Positions 9,746 to 19,294 of a stretch of 64,000 nt of DNA are shown here, one piece after another. The notes under the pieces are model-generated. The model had not been told where the DNA came from, did no database searches, and saw only the letters and a list, made by a program, of their open reading frames with translations. Location of the stretch: assembly GCA_022376465.1 (NCBI GenBank), contig JACDTU010000011.1, positions 310,001 through 374,000 on the forward strand. Reading direction: 5' to 3'. This DNA is from Cubamyces lactineus. Taxonomy: Eukaryota; Basidiomycota; Agaricomycetes; Polyporales; Polyporaceae. Each line of letters begins with the position of its first letter. The first letter of the stretch is position 1. The translations under genes were made by a program, and so were the position numbers.

Positions 9746-12700
9746 TCACAGGTTGGACGCGGACTGGCCGAAGAGCTCCTTAATGAAAGCCTCCGAGTTG
9801 GGCTCCCTGCCGAGGAAGTCCTGCAAACAGCTTCGTCAACCATAGAAAAGGTGCGTTTAGATGTGTCCGAACATACCTTGAGCGAGTCGATCTCGTCCCG
9901 GCTGCCTCCAGGAAGGAGGATCTTCTCACGGTAGCGTTGACCCCGCGCGGGATCAAGGGGGTCTGCCTTGAAGACCGTCGCGTACATGTCCGCGGCGAAG
10001 ACAAGCGAGTAGGTGTATCTGAGTGCAAGCATGTTGTCAGCGTCACCGCGATAATGGGAGATTGGGATACTCTCATACCCGTAGTAACCGGCATCGTATC
10101 CGCCCGCAATGTGGTTGAAGGTGCCCTGTCCAGCACCGAGGTTGCGGCCCTTCACCAACGAGATGTTCTCCCGCATCTCATTCCACAGCTTGGTGTAGTC
10201 ATCGGGCTCTGTTTTGACAGGTTCAGCGAGGTGCTCTGGACGCGTCAACACAGCACGCACCCTGGTCAGTGTGGACCTTGAGGTCGAAGTTGGCGAAGAA
10301 CAGTTGACGAAGGTAGAACAAGCCGACGTTAACGTATCGGCTGCAGATTGCGGTGAGTATGATGCTTGAGAGCTGAGGTCTGGAAACCGCTACCTCTTGA
10401 TGATCTTGTCGATCAGCTCAGCGTCAAGCGGCTTCTTCGTCTCGTAATGGCTCGACATGCGCTCAAGAACCTTTGGCTCGAAGCACCTGCACACCAACCA
10501 AGTCAGCTTCCAAGACACACAAAACACGATTTGGCAGGCTATACCAGTTTTCGAGCATCTGCGAGGGCGCCTCGACGAAATCGCCCGCGACGCTCGTTCC
10601 ATGGAACCGCGCGAACTTCGTCTTGCTCAAGAGCCCGTGGAAGACGTGGCCCATCTCGTGGAAGAACGTGACGACGTCGTCGTGGCGCATGAGCGCGGGT
10701 TTCTGCGGAGTCGGCTTCGCGAGGTTGGCGACCATGGCGGTGAGCGGGTAGCTCCGCGTGCCGTCCTCCTTGTCGTAGCCCGGCAGCAGTGGCCAAACCG
10801 CCGCATGAGAGTACTTCGATGCTATAGGCACCGCTGAGCAACCAATGACTCGAGAAATATGGGGGAAGGAACGCACCTCGAGGGAAGAGATCAAGGTAGC
10901 AGTATCCAACGAAGCCAGACTCGTCCTTTGCATCCTTCTCCCAAACGGCGAACTGTTGCACCTCTATGACGTCTGTTCAGCTGCATAGTCGGCAGTGGAA
11001 AGAGGATTAACTTACCAGGATGCCAAGTCTCACCCTTGATTTCAATGAACTTAACGCCAAGCAGATTCTGGTAGATCTCCAGGATGGCGGGAACAACTAC
11101 CGAGACAGGGAAGTATTCCTTCACCAGCTGATCGTCGAGGTTCAGGCTCTCCTCGATGAATTTGCGGTCGTAGTACCTATAGTCCCAGAGATAGAACTCC
11201 CCATCGAAAGGCAGACCTTTCTCTTCGTGTTCTTTCTTCTTCAGAGCAAGGAGCGTTTCGCGGTCCTTGAGACCAACGGGGCGGAGCTTTTGCTCAAGGT
11301 CTGTGAGGAACTGGGGTAACGGGGTAAGTGGCTGATCAAAGTAACGCCGGAGACAAACTCACCTCCTTGACCCCCTTAGCGTTCTTGACCATCTTGACTT
11401 CTGTGACATAGTCTGCCCAAGTAGGGTAGCCAAGGAGCTTCGCAATCTGACGACGAAGGTCGAGGAACTTGCTCATGATCGGCTCATTGATGGCCAGCCG
11501 GTTCTCGAACCGTTCATACGCGATACGCCGTGTTTCCGGGTTCTCCGCGAATTTGAACTGCGTCATCGGGTTAGGCCACTTAGCGATAAGACCAGGATAG
11601 GTGAGAGACACACGAGAGGGAAGATGTCGGGTGTCTTGAAGGTCACATCGTAAACCTCTTTGTCGCCCTCGGTCCGCTTTGTGTATCCAGAGATGACGTC
11701 CGCGGGAACGCCCTTAAGCTCCTCAAGCGTGAACGAAACTACACCCTGGTGGATGAAGGGTCAGTCCGAGGTCTGACTCAAACCGTCTGCGGCACACGAC
11801 ATACGTTCTCCTCATTGAAGTTTTTCTGATTGGAAATAGCTCAGTAACACATCGCGCGTTCAAGAACGTGACGGGCTCACGCTAAACTCGAGGCATGTCT
11901 GTGAGAGTTCCTTCTTGAGTTGGGTCAACTTCTCCCGCTCCGCATCAGGGAGCGCAAGACCGGCGCGGGTACCATCCAAAATCATCTTCTCGACAAGGCG
12001 CTCCTCCTCGGCCGAGAGCTTCTTGCCCGACGCCTTGATGTTCTTCTCTGCGGCCTGCTTCGCCCGGAAGACATCGATCCGCATGGACGACTCGACGCCG
12101 AAATCGCGGACCATGACTTCCGCCTTGTTGGAGGCATCACGGAGCTCCTTCGACGTAGAGACATTCTGGTAGAATGACAGAGGCTCGGCGACGGCGTTGA
12201 ACTTGTTCTCAGCGTGCGCGAGAGTTAACTACGGCCATGGTGAGATCTGCGATTTGCACAGAGCGCCCCTATGGAAACTGGAGACTTACGAATACCTAGC
12301 AACGACATCAGCGAAGCAGCAGAGCAAAGTCGACGAGCTGCGCCTACCGACTCAAAGTTACACTCCTCCGGTTTGAGCGCAGCGACCCTGTCCTCGAGCG
12401 CGCGATACTCTGCGATCGCATCCTCGGTGAGCTTGAGGACGTCCTCGGGCGTGTGCGTCCACTTGGGGGCTGCCTGGGGCGGGTTCAGTGATGCCATTAT
12501 CGAGTCAGCTGGAGAGAGCGAGAACAACCCTGAGAGAGTGGATTGCGATCGATAGTGGGAGAGGCCATTCAAAGCTCGAGCCGGATGCAGCAAGGGCGTG
12601 ACCAGCTGGATCGAATTCAGATGCACGCCTGCCCCGGGCAGTGTCTGACGGAGTGCCGCGAGCGCACCGACGCCAACAGCAACACCGAGCATAGGTCGCC

Positions 12701-12746
12701 GACGCAGCGCCGAGACGGCCACCGTGCACACTGCGCGGGGCTTCAT
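9746..12746 (-). CDS. M3 metallopeptidase (thimet oligopeptidase/saccharolysin family), with possible mitochondrial leader
   Basis: This is a multi-exon zinc peptidase of the Prd1/neurolysin type, which cuts short peptides in the cytosol and the mitochondrial intermembrane space. The zinc site is FFHEMGHVFH (about 10640-10680), followed downstream by the second-ligand region RFHGTSVAGDFVEAPSQMLE. The substrate-binding tyrosine loop GGYDAGYYGY is present near 10080-10120. The last exon reads DFLGREPNSEAFIKELFG and ends at 9746. The short start is ATG at 12497 (MASLNPPQAAPKWTHTPEDV), which matches the paralog. The frame stays open upstream to ATG 12746, adding 83 residues rich in Arg, Ala and Ser with no acidic residue before its last few positions, which looks like a mitochondrial presequence; I give the long form. 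About twelve exons; intron positions match the paralog at 19295-22079. One intron (10019-10078) is 60 nt and lacks an in-frame stop. Confidence 0.88.
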
Positions 12747-13096
12747 GGTCGTCTGTAACGAGTAGCACAGCGAGCGCAGAGCCGGCGGCAGCGACGAGAG
12801 GACGGTGGTCTACGGGCGCTTGCCGTAATGCTGCCCGCGTTACGCGACAGTCATGGGCGTCTAATACGCGCTTGTAGCGTGGCTGTTGCTTACATAATGA
12901 GCGATTATAGCAAAGTGATCCGAAAGTGGAAGGCGCGGGCATCGGTCCAACACTCGCATCTCAATCTGGGGAACTCCTTCCACCGTCGCCGTCGCCGTCG
13001 TCGTCCTCGTTGCTCCCTCCCCCGTCCTCGTCGCGTGGCCTACCATCTGCTAGCTCTGTAAGCTCTTCCGGACGTGTCTCACGCGATTAGTGTACG
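12747..13096. promoter_or_regulatory. Divergent promoter between M3 peptidase and MAP kinase kinase
   Basis: The two genes start on opposite strands here, so this spacer must serve both. It contains a (CCGTCG)n-like pyrimidine-rich tract at 12981-13010 and further CT-rich sequence up to the MAPKK start, as in fungal 5' leaders. No clear TATA box is seen. Confidence 0.5.
12981..13010 (+). repeat. CCGTCG-type simple repeat
   Basis: Short tandem CCGTCG/TCG units lie in the presumed 5' leader of the MAP kinase kinase gene. They are pyrimidine-rich on the sense strand. Confidence 0.6.
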
Positions 13097-14640
13097 ATGG
13101 CTACTCCTGCCTCGGGTCCCGTGCGCAAGAAGCGCAACTTCAAGGCTCTCCAGCTCGATGTCACCAAGCCGCCCCCCGAGCCTCAGCCAGAACCGACGCG
13201 TCTTGCACCTGTCCCTGCTGGCGGTGGCAAGAAGAGGCCGCCGCCCATGCAGCTCAAAGCGCCAAAGGTCACTACCAATGGGTCTACCGCTGATCCCGAC
13301 GCCGGTCTATTGACTGTTAATGGCTCAAATTCCGCGCCACCTACGGGGTCCGCGTCTGCGCACCGCATGACTTACCACACCACCCTTTCCACCACCCTCG
13401 CCAACCTCGACCTCAATTCCGAGAACAAGTATCATGACTTGCGCAACGAGGACCTCAAGGACCTCCGGGAGCTGGGGCAGGGCAACGGAGGCAGTGTCAA
13501 GAAGGTTGAACATCTCCCTACGGGCACCATCATGGCGAAGAAGGTGTGTTTGAGCGCGCATTGGCACCATCTCGCCTTCACAATCGTCTCCTCTAGATTG
13601 TCTTGATCGACGCGAAACCCTCAGTGAGGAAGCAGATCCTTCGAGAGTTGCAGATCATGCACGACTGCCATTCCGACTATATCATCTCGTTCTATGGCGC
13701 GTTCATCTCCGACCCCAACATATGCATATGCATGGAGTATATGGACAAGGGCTCTTTGGACGGTATCTACAAGAAGATCGGTCCCATTGATATCGATGTC
13801 GTCGGCAAGGTAGCGCTCGCCGTACTCGAAGGCTTGACGTATTTGTACGACGTGCACCGGATAATCCACCGTGGTAAGTGTTTGCCAACGCTATGTAAAT
13901 TACTCTTGATAACAGTCATGGACACAGACATCAAGCCTTCAAATATACTCTTCAATTCTAAAGGCCAGATCAAAATCTGCGACTTTGGTGTCTCGGGAGA
14001 GCTCATCAACTCCATTGCGGACACGTTTGTCGGCACATCGACATATATGAGCGTGAGTGCCCCGTATCCAATACTGCGCAAAGCTGCCGTTGCTGAGAGT
14101 TTAGATTGGGGCATAGCCGGAACGTATACAGGGCGCGCAGTACACGGTCAAATCCGACGTTTGGTCGCTCGGCATCTCTCTGATAGAGCTTGCTCTCGGC
14201 CGCTTCCCCTTCGCTGACTCAGAGTCAGACGACTCTGACCTGTCTGATTTCGAGGGCACGCTCTCCCCAAGCCGACCTAACCCGCTGTCTCTCCAGAAGG
14301 CCAAGGAGCAGCGGGACAAGAAGAAAAAGAGGAAGAGCAAAGGTGTCAGTTTGCAAGGTGGTGGCATGACGATGAGCATCCTGGAGCTGTTGCAACATAT
14401 CGTCAATGAGCCTGCGCCGAGGCTCACCCCTGAAGGTCGCTTCCCCAAGGAAGCGGAAGACTTCGTGGACAGCTGCCTCCTCAAAGACCCCGACGCGAGG
14501 AAGACACCCAAGGACCTCCTCGTGCGTTTCATGCTGCCGGCAATGCTCCGTTTGCTAATACAAGCCTTCAGAAACATCCATGGATTGAGCACGCGAGAAC
14601 ATCGACATTCGATCTTGAGGCTTGGGCCTCCACGTTCTAG
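13097..14640 (+). CDS. MAP kinase kinase of the Ste7/Fuz7 (pheromone-filamentation) type
   Basis: About 130 N-terminal residues are Pro/Lys-rich and include a basic segment near the start (VRKKRNFKALQLDV), a plausible MAPK docking site. The kinase domain follows, with glycine loop ELGQGNGGSVKKV, catalytic loop HRDIKPSN (split by an intron before Asp), DFGVSGELINSIADTFVGT with the paired Ser/Thr phosphorylation sites of MAPKKs, and YMSPERIQGAQYTVKSD. A Ser/Asp/Lys-rich insert of about 55 residues sits between FPFADSES and the ILELLQHIVNE block, as in fungal Ste7 homologues. The last exon is KHPWIEHARTS to the stop at 14638-14640. The GNGGSV loop is typical of the Fuz7/Ste7 class rather than Pbs2 or Mkk1. 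It would phosphorylate a Fus3/Kss1-type MAPK in mating and filamentous growth. Confidence 0.92.
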
Positions 14641-15092
14641 TCGAGTTCTCCACGTCCGATCATCCGCTTTCTAAGCCACGCAAAGTGTAGTCTGTCGTCG
14701 TTGTACAGGTGCTGTACCCGCCCGCCGTCTTTGCAGTCGTCGCAAGTGTACATATATACCCTTCTTCATGCTGTGGCACCCGAGCACGGAGCGCCGCCAG
14801 TGGCGTGCCCCTTGGTGCTATTCGCATGCGCCATGGCGTTTTCATCCCCTTCCTTTTCTCTGCGCAATCACCACTTGTGTAGTATAGAAACGATTACCCC
14901 CAGGACACATTCGGAGTTCGGACGGGCGCGGCGCGCAGGATTTGCCTATGCATACATACATACAAATTGATGCACTGACGGGGGCCCTTTGGTGAGCCGT
15001 ATGTGTGTACAAATGCGTAACTTATGGAAGTCTTTGACGGAAGTACAGTCTGCTCTGCTCGTGCGAACATATTCACGACACAGTCCTGCAAT
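14641..15092. other. Convergent spacer between MAPKK and RIO1
   Basis: This holds the two facing 3' UTRs. No open frame, RNA or repeat stands out. Confidence 0.5.
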
Positions 15093-17438
15093 CTAACCTC
15101 CTCGGGCGGTCGCCTTGATTTTGCGTTTCTTTTCAGCCTTCGGAATTTTGTGTTTGCGTTTCTCGCGCGCCTCCTCTTTGACCGCCTTCTTACGCTCCTG
15201 TCATGCAATCGTGAGCTTCTGCCCTTTGAGATGTCCACAAACGACCTAATCTGACCTTCTTTGCCTGCTTGTCCTCGTGCCGATGTCCCCTGGGCCTCCG
15301 TTCCTTCCGGCCGTCGGTCCCATCCTCGTCTTCCGACTCGTTCTCCCCACTAGACTCGTCCTCGGCGCCCTCTTCCCCATCAGAGGACTCTTGCACATCC
15401 TTCTCGTCTGCGAAGCTGACCGCCTTCTTCTGCTGCGCCTCTTTGTTCTCTGGCAGCAGCCCGCTACCAATCGCCGCACCAGCGCCGTCGGCGGCCGCTT
15501 CATCCCTCTCCCTCTTGCTCTGGCTGGGGGCGACGATCCCGATCGTATCTTTATAGATGAGCTTCTCGCCTTCCCCGCGTGTCAGGACGTCGACATCGCG
15601 TTCCGGGTCATACACTTCGTTGAGCGTCCGTGGGATGTATGACCGCATGAACACTTCGTCTTCGTGCGTCTTGTCCCGTGTCCCGTCCGCGGACGCCTCC
15701 CCGTCCGTCCGTGCATCATGGTCAATGTCGTCCGGGGTTTCCATCCACTCGCGGAGGAGCGCCTCGTCTTGAGCTTCCTCGACGGCCCGGTCACGGGTGA
15801 TGAACTCGAAGGAGCGCCTGAGGCCGACGGTGTGCACGCCACGCTTCGAGAAGAAGTCCTCGATATTTCGCAGGTCCGCGCGGAGGAAGTCGAACGCGTG
15901 CGGGTGGTCGTGTTCTACAGACTGCGATACGTCAATGATCCACAGGTGTCCCCGCGCGGCGTGGGGGGCCGGCTGGTCTTCTGCCGCTGGTGCAGCGCCG
16001 TCTGCCACAGGCTCCGCGGAGGAGGCTTCCACGGCTTGCTCCGCGGACGCGTGATTCTGGCTTTGAGCGGGTTCGGGCGGAGTTGTGTCGTCGATGTGGT
16101 AAAGGATATTGTATTCTGACAGATCTGCGTGTACGAGCCGGCATTCGACGAACATCTTGCGCGTCATGAGCATAAGCTCGGCGTAGAGGTCTGGAAACGC
16201 TGATTCGGGGATGTCGGCATCCTTGAGGCGGGGCGAGGCCCTGCGTGTTGAATGTGAGCGGGCGGAATTCCAGATCAGCGTCAAAGAGGCGCAACTAACC
16301 AGCCTTCCTTGTCGCCGACGAAAGTCATGACCAAGACGTTCTCTCGGACTTCGATCGGTTCGGGGCAGCGGATGCCTGCTGCTCGCAACCGCTTCAAATT
16401 CCGCATCTCCTTCTCTGCCCAGACGCGGACCATTTTCCGTGGGTTGTGTCGGCTGTATGCGGGCCCTTCAGTTAGCGAACCGCACCTTTTAGCGAATGAA
16501 TGTCAGTTCTCCACCTGTAGCCTCTTCGGAAGCGGAATTCTCCAGAGACATAGCGGTCTCGATCCTTGAACACGAGAATGGAAGTCTTGTAAATCTTCAG
16601 AGCAAGATGCTTGTAGTCCGGAGTGAGTGCGTGGTAGACGTTGGCCTGAAAGACGCGGCATGAGCAATAGCAAGTAGGGCAGATTCGATAGTAACAGACC
16701 TCCTTTCCCGTGCTCACGCACCCATTTACTTCGTAAATGAGCCCACGGCCGATCATCTTGAACAAAATGATACGCGTTCTAGGATCCAAGACCTGTTCAC
16801 TGGTTGCACGGTCGCTCTTGTCCTTCATATTTGCCGTAGCGGAGGGTCCCTTCCGGTTGACTCCTACGCCAAGATCGTATGGCATGTCCAGGTTCCTCAG
16901 TCGCGATGAGTACTTTGAGAGCGCCTGTAGCTGGTTTTCCGTCTTATCTTTAGCATGTTGCAGCTGGGCAGCCGTAGGTGCGTTGACAGTCTTAGCCGGC
17001 CGTGGTCGATTTACAGCGGGAAGAGGAGCGCGTGCCGCGCGCTGGTTGATAGCCGAGGCTACGCCCTGCGCTGCACCTGTTCGTACAGCGACGTGCTGCC
17101 GTAGGCGGTTGTACTGTTTGGTAAAATCTGCGTGGGCTGTTCGTCCTGCGATACACAATTGATAGGGGATGGAGCATACCTCGTTCAGCGATTTCCCAGT
17201 CCTCGTCTTCCGCTCGGAGCTCCTGGAAAACCTCTGCCTCTAGGATATCTTCTTCCACCTCAAATTCGTCCGGCTCACTCTCGTCTTCTTCACTTTGCGA
17301 TGACCATTCCAGCAATTTGTCATCGTCTATGAAGCTATGGCCTTGTCGCGGATCAGTCGTTTGCGGGAGGGACGCATCTTCCAGGGCATCATCGAATTGG
17401 CCTTCCTCAACATCTTCCTCAGGGATTCTTGACGGCAT
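15093..17438 (-). CDS. RIO1: RIO1-type atypical protein kinase/ATPase
   Basis: The gene encodes a RIO1 kinase, needed for late 40S ribosomal subunit maturation. The N-terminus (from ATG 17438) is acidic and disordered. The catalytic part starts near [20 protein letters not shown] and continues with [17 protein letters not shown] (the RIO1 glycine-loop signature), [20 protein letters not shown], catalytic loop [10 protein letters not shown] and metal-binding loop [12 protein letters not shown]. The C-terminus after the kinase is very acidic and ends with a Lys/Arg-rich tail (last exon 15093 to about 15190), as in yeast and human RIO1. An unusual feature is a 48-residue Ala/Pro/Glu-rich insert between the catalytic and metal-binding loops (about 15950-16100), where yeast Rio1 has a short turn. 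The last intron is placed so that the Lys-rich tail stays in frame to a TAG. Confidence 0.94.
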
Positions 17439-17797
17439 TGAGGGAATTTCAGTGCCTTATTTCCCCTAGTAGAAGAGACAGCTGACGGGTGTACACCGAA
17501 TGCTAGAAGATGAGTGATGGAGAAAGTTGTTGAATCCGCAACTCAGAGCACGAATACTAATACTGAGATTTCACCGAGCAGTTTCTTCCAAGATCTAATC
17601 TAATCATTCCTCGATCACGAGCTGGCTACATCTAATCTTATCTAGCTACTTACGCGTGTTGACGGCAAACATTCGTCGACTCGCTTGGTCTGACCTTTCA
17701 CTACTACCATATACTCTATCTGAGTGGCTCAAGGGACTACCACTATACTCTGAGGCCTACATCAAACACTTTGCTCTGACTCACGTCACCTTGAGAG
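17439..17797. promoter_or_regulatory. Divergent promoter between RIO1 and a small membrane protein
   Basis: RIO1 and the gene at 17798 start back to back, so this spacer serves both. Between 17590 and 17650 there are several CTAATCT and TTATCT repeats, the latter resembling GATA-factor sites read on the other strand. The link to regulation is only inference. Confidence 0.4.
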
Positions 17798-18506
17798 ATG
17801 TCTGCAATAAGGCAGAGAGTCCCATTTCGATTTACAGATGAAGGCGACCAGGACAACCGTATACTGGATGAGCAAGGTGAGCCACATACTGTGCAACCTG
17901 TGTTATCGAATAATCAGGAGAGGTGGTGGCTCTAGAACAAGAAGAGCTTATTGACCGATTGCGTCAAGCGAGCTCAAGCTCGAATGCGATATACCTATGG
18001 AGCCTTCAAGCTGTCATAGGCCTATCAATATTGCTGTGAGTGATAAGTCGTCGCTAGCACTACTCGTATTGAGTTAGCTTTTTTATAGCCATGGATTATA
18101 CCTGCTCCGTTCACCGAGACAGTCTCCATTCGCTGTCTTCTCTCCCGACGCACCCACCGGAGCACCAGTACCCTTCGCAACGCTTCTCACTTTCTTGCAA
18201 ATCGCCATTCTCTGTAACCTGAGCCTGAACCTGCTACCTCAAAATCACCCACTACGACATACACTACGAACGGACGCCCTCCCTCTCCAGTTACCCTTGC
18301 CATCATCACATGTTGCGGCCCTCCTAGCGCCTGTGTTCGCCCCGGCGTATGCGATTTTGCTTGGTCAGAGCTGGGTTGACATGGTATGGTGGAGTACCAC
18401 CGGTATCGTCGTGGCACTGGTCGCTATCATCCTGAGGTGGATGAAAGAGGAGGAGAATGAGATTGCGGAGTTGGAGAATCTGCGGTACACGGCGCGTGGT
18501 GCCTGA
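17798..18506 (+). CDS. Small multi-pass membrane protein, unrecognised
   Basis: Three exons (17798-17876, 17918-18035, 18089-18506) join without a stop to 204 residues, with good GT-AG borders and a T-rich tract before the last acceptor. The first 50 residues are hydrophilic (MSAIRQRVPFRFTDEG, then EQEELIDRLRQ). Then come three or four hydrophobic segments: around AIYLWSLQAVIGLSILLHGL, FATLLTFLQIAILCNLSLNL, HVAALLAPVFAPAYAILLG and MVWWSTTGIVVALVAIILRW. The C-terminus is charged (MKEEENEIAELENLRY). No catalytic motif is visible and I do not recognise the family. It is divergent to RIO1. An endoplasmic reticulum or Golgi location is plausible but unproven. Confidence 0.75.
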
Positions 18507-19294
18507 GGCCATGCTCGGTCTTCATTCAGTCCAACGTCTCCTTGCGCTGGGAACAAATGCTTAGTGCGCATCATCGCCGACCGAGGGGCGCGCGGGCTGC
18601 AACTCCTGTCTCTACCTCAGCATGTCATCTGATGCAGTTTGTCCAGGCAAATCGTTATTCACCAGTATTCACCCTCGATAGTACGTAACGATTCATGATT
18701 TTTACACCGGGACTCTGACTCTGGATCACGGTCAGATGTTATGGTGTTGTCTGTCAGCCTGAGCGCGCTGACACTGAAGTGCGTATCGTGGCCACAGCCA
18801 ATCATCGGTAAGTACTACAAATCGATTGCTTGCAATTGCTGCCTGTGGGCGTTTCTCTCTGAGTCGCTGACGTACATTACCGACACATACCCGCCACCTG
18901 AAGCTGTCATAACCAGCTATCTGTGTACATCGCGCGTCCGCTATTCATATTAGAAAGAATCAGTATAGCACGGTGTGCTTCACCCACAAGGATTAATTTC
19001 GTTCCGGTCATCCTTCTTATGCCTTGCCCTGTGGCTTGGGAGCCCAGGCCAGTACGCTGTACACATGCGGGATAGTACTCAAGGCGTATCTGTACCTTGT
19101 GCTCAATTTGATTCTCCCATAGTCCGCCACTCAGATCGCTTCCTGCTCATCATTCTGACCAGCTGATATCTACACCAGCACCAAGGCTGTGTTCCCATGC
19201 GACTGCGCGACAAGTATATCTATCCCAGGACGTGTCAAGCTGTAGATAACGTCCCTCCGACAATACCGTCCTGACCGTCACATACGTTCCGGCC
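18507..19294. other. Intergenic stretch with no recognised feature
   Basis: About 790 bases lie between the small membrane protein and the second M3 peptidase. Open frames are short and have no recognisable similarity. The final part should contain the peptidase promoter. Confidence 0.5.

Noticed and set aside
14200..14400. The Ser/Asp/Lys-rich insert of the MAPKK as an unspliced intron
   Set aside because: Ste7-type kinases have a variable insert at this place, and no GT-AG pair fits the borders better than the continuous frame.
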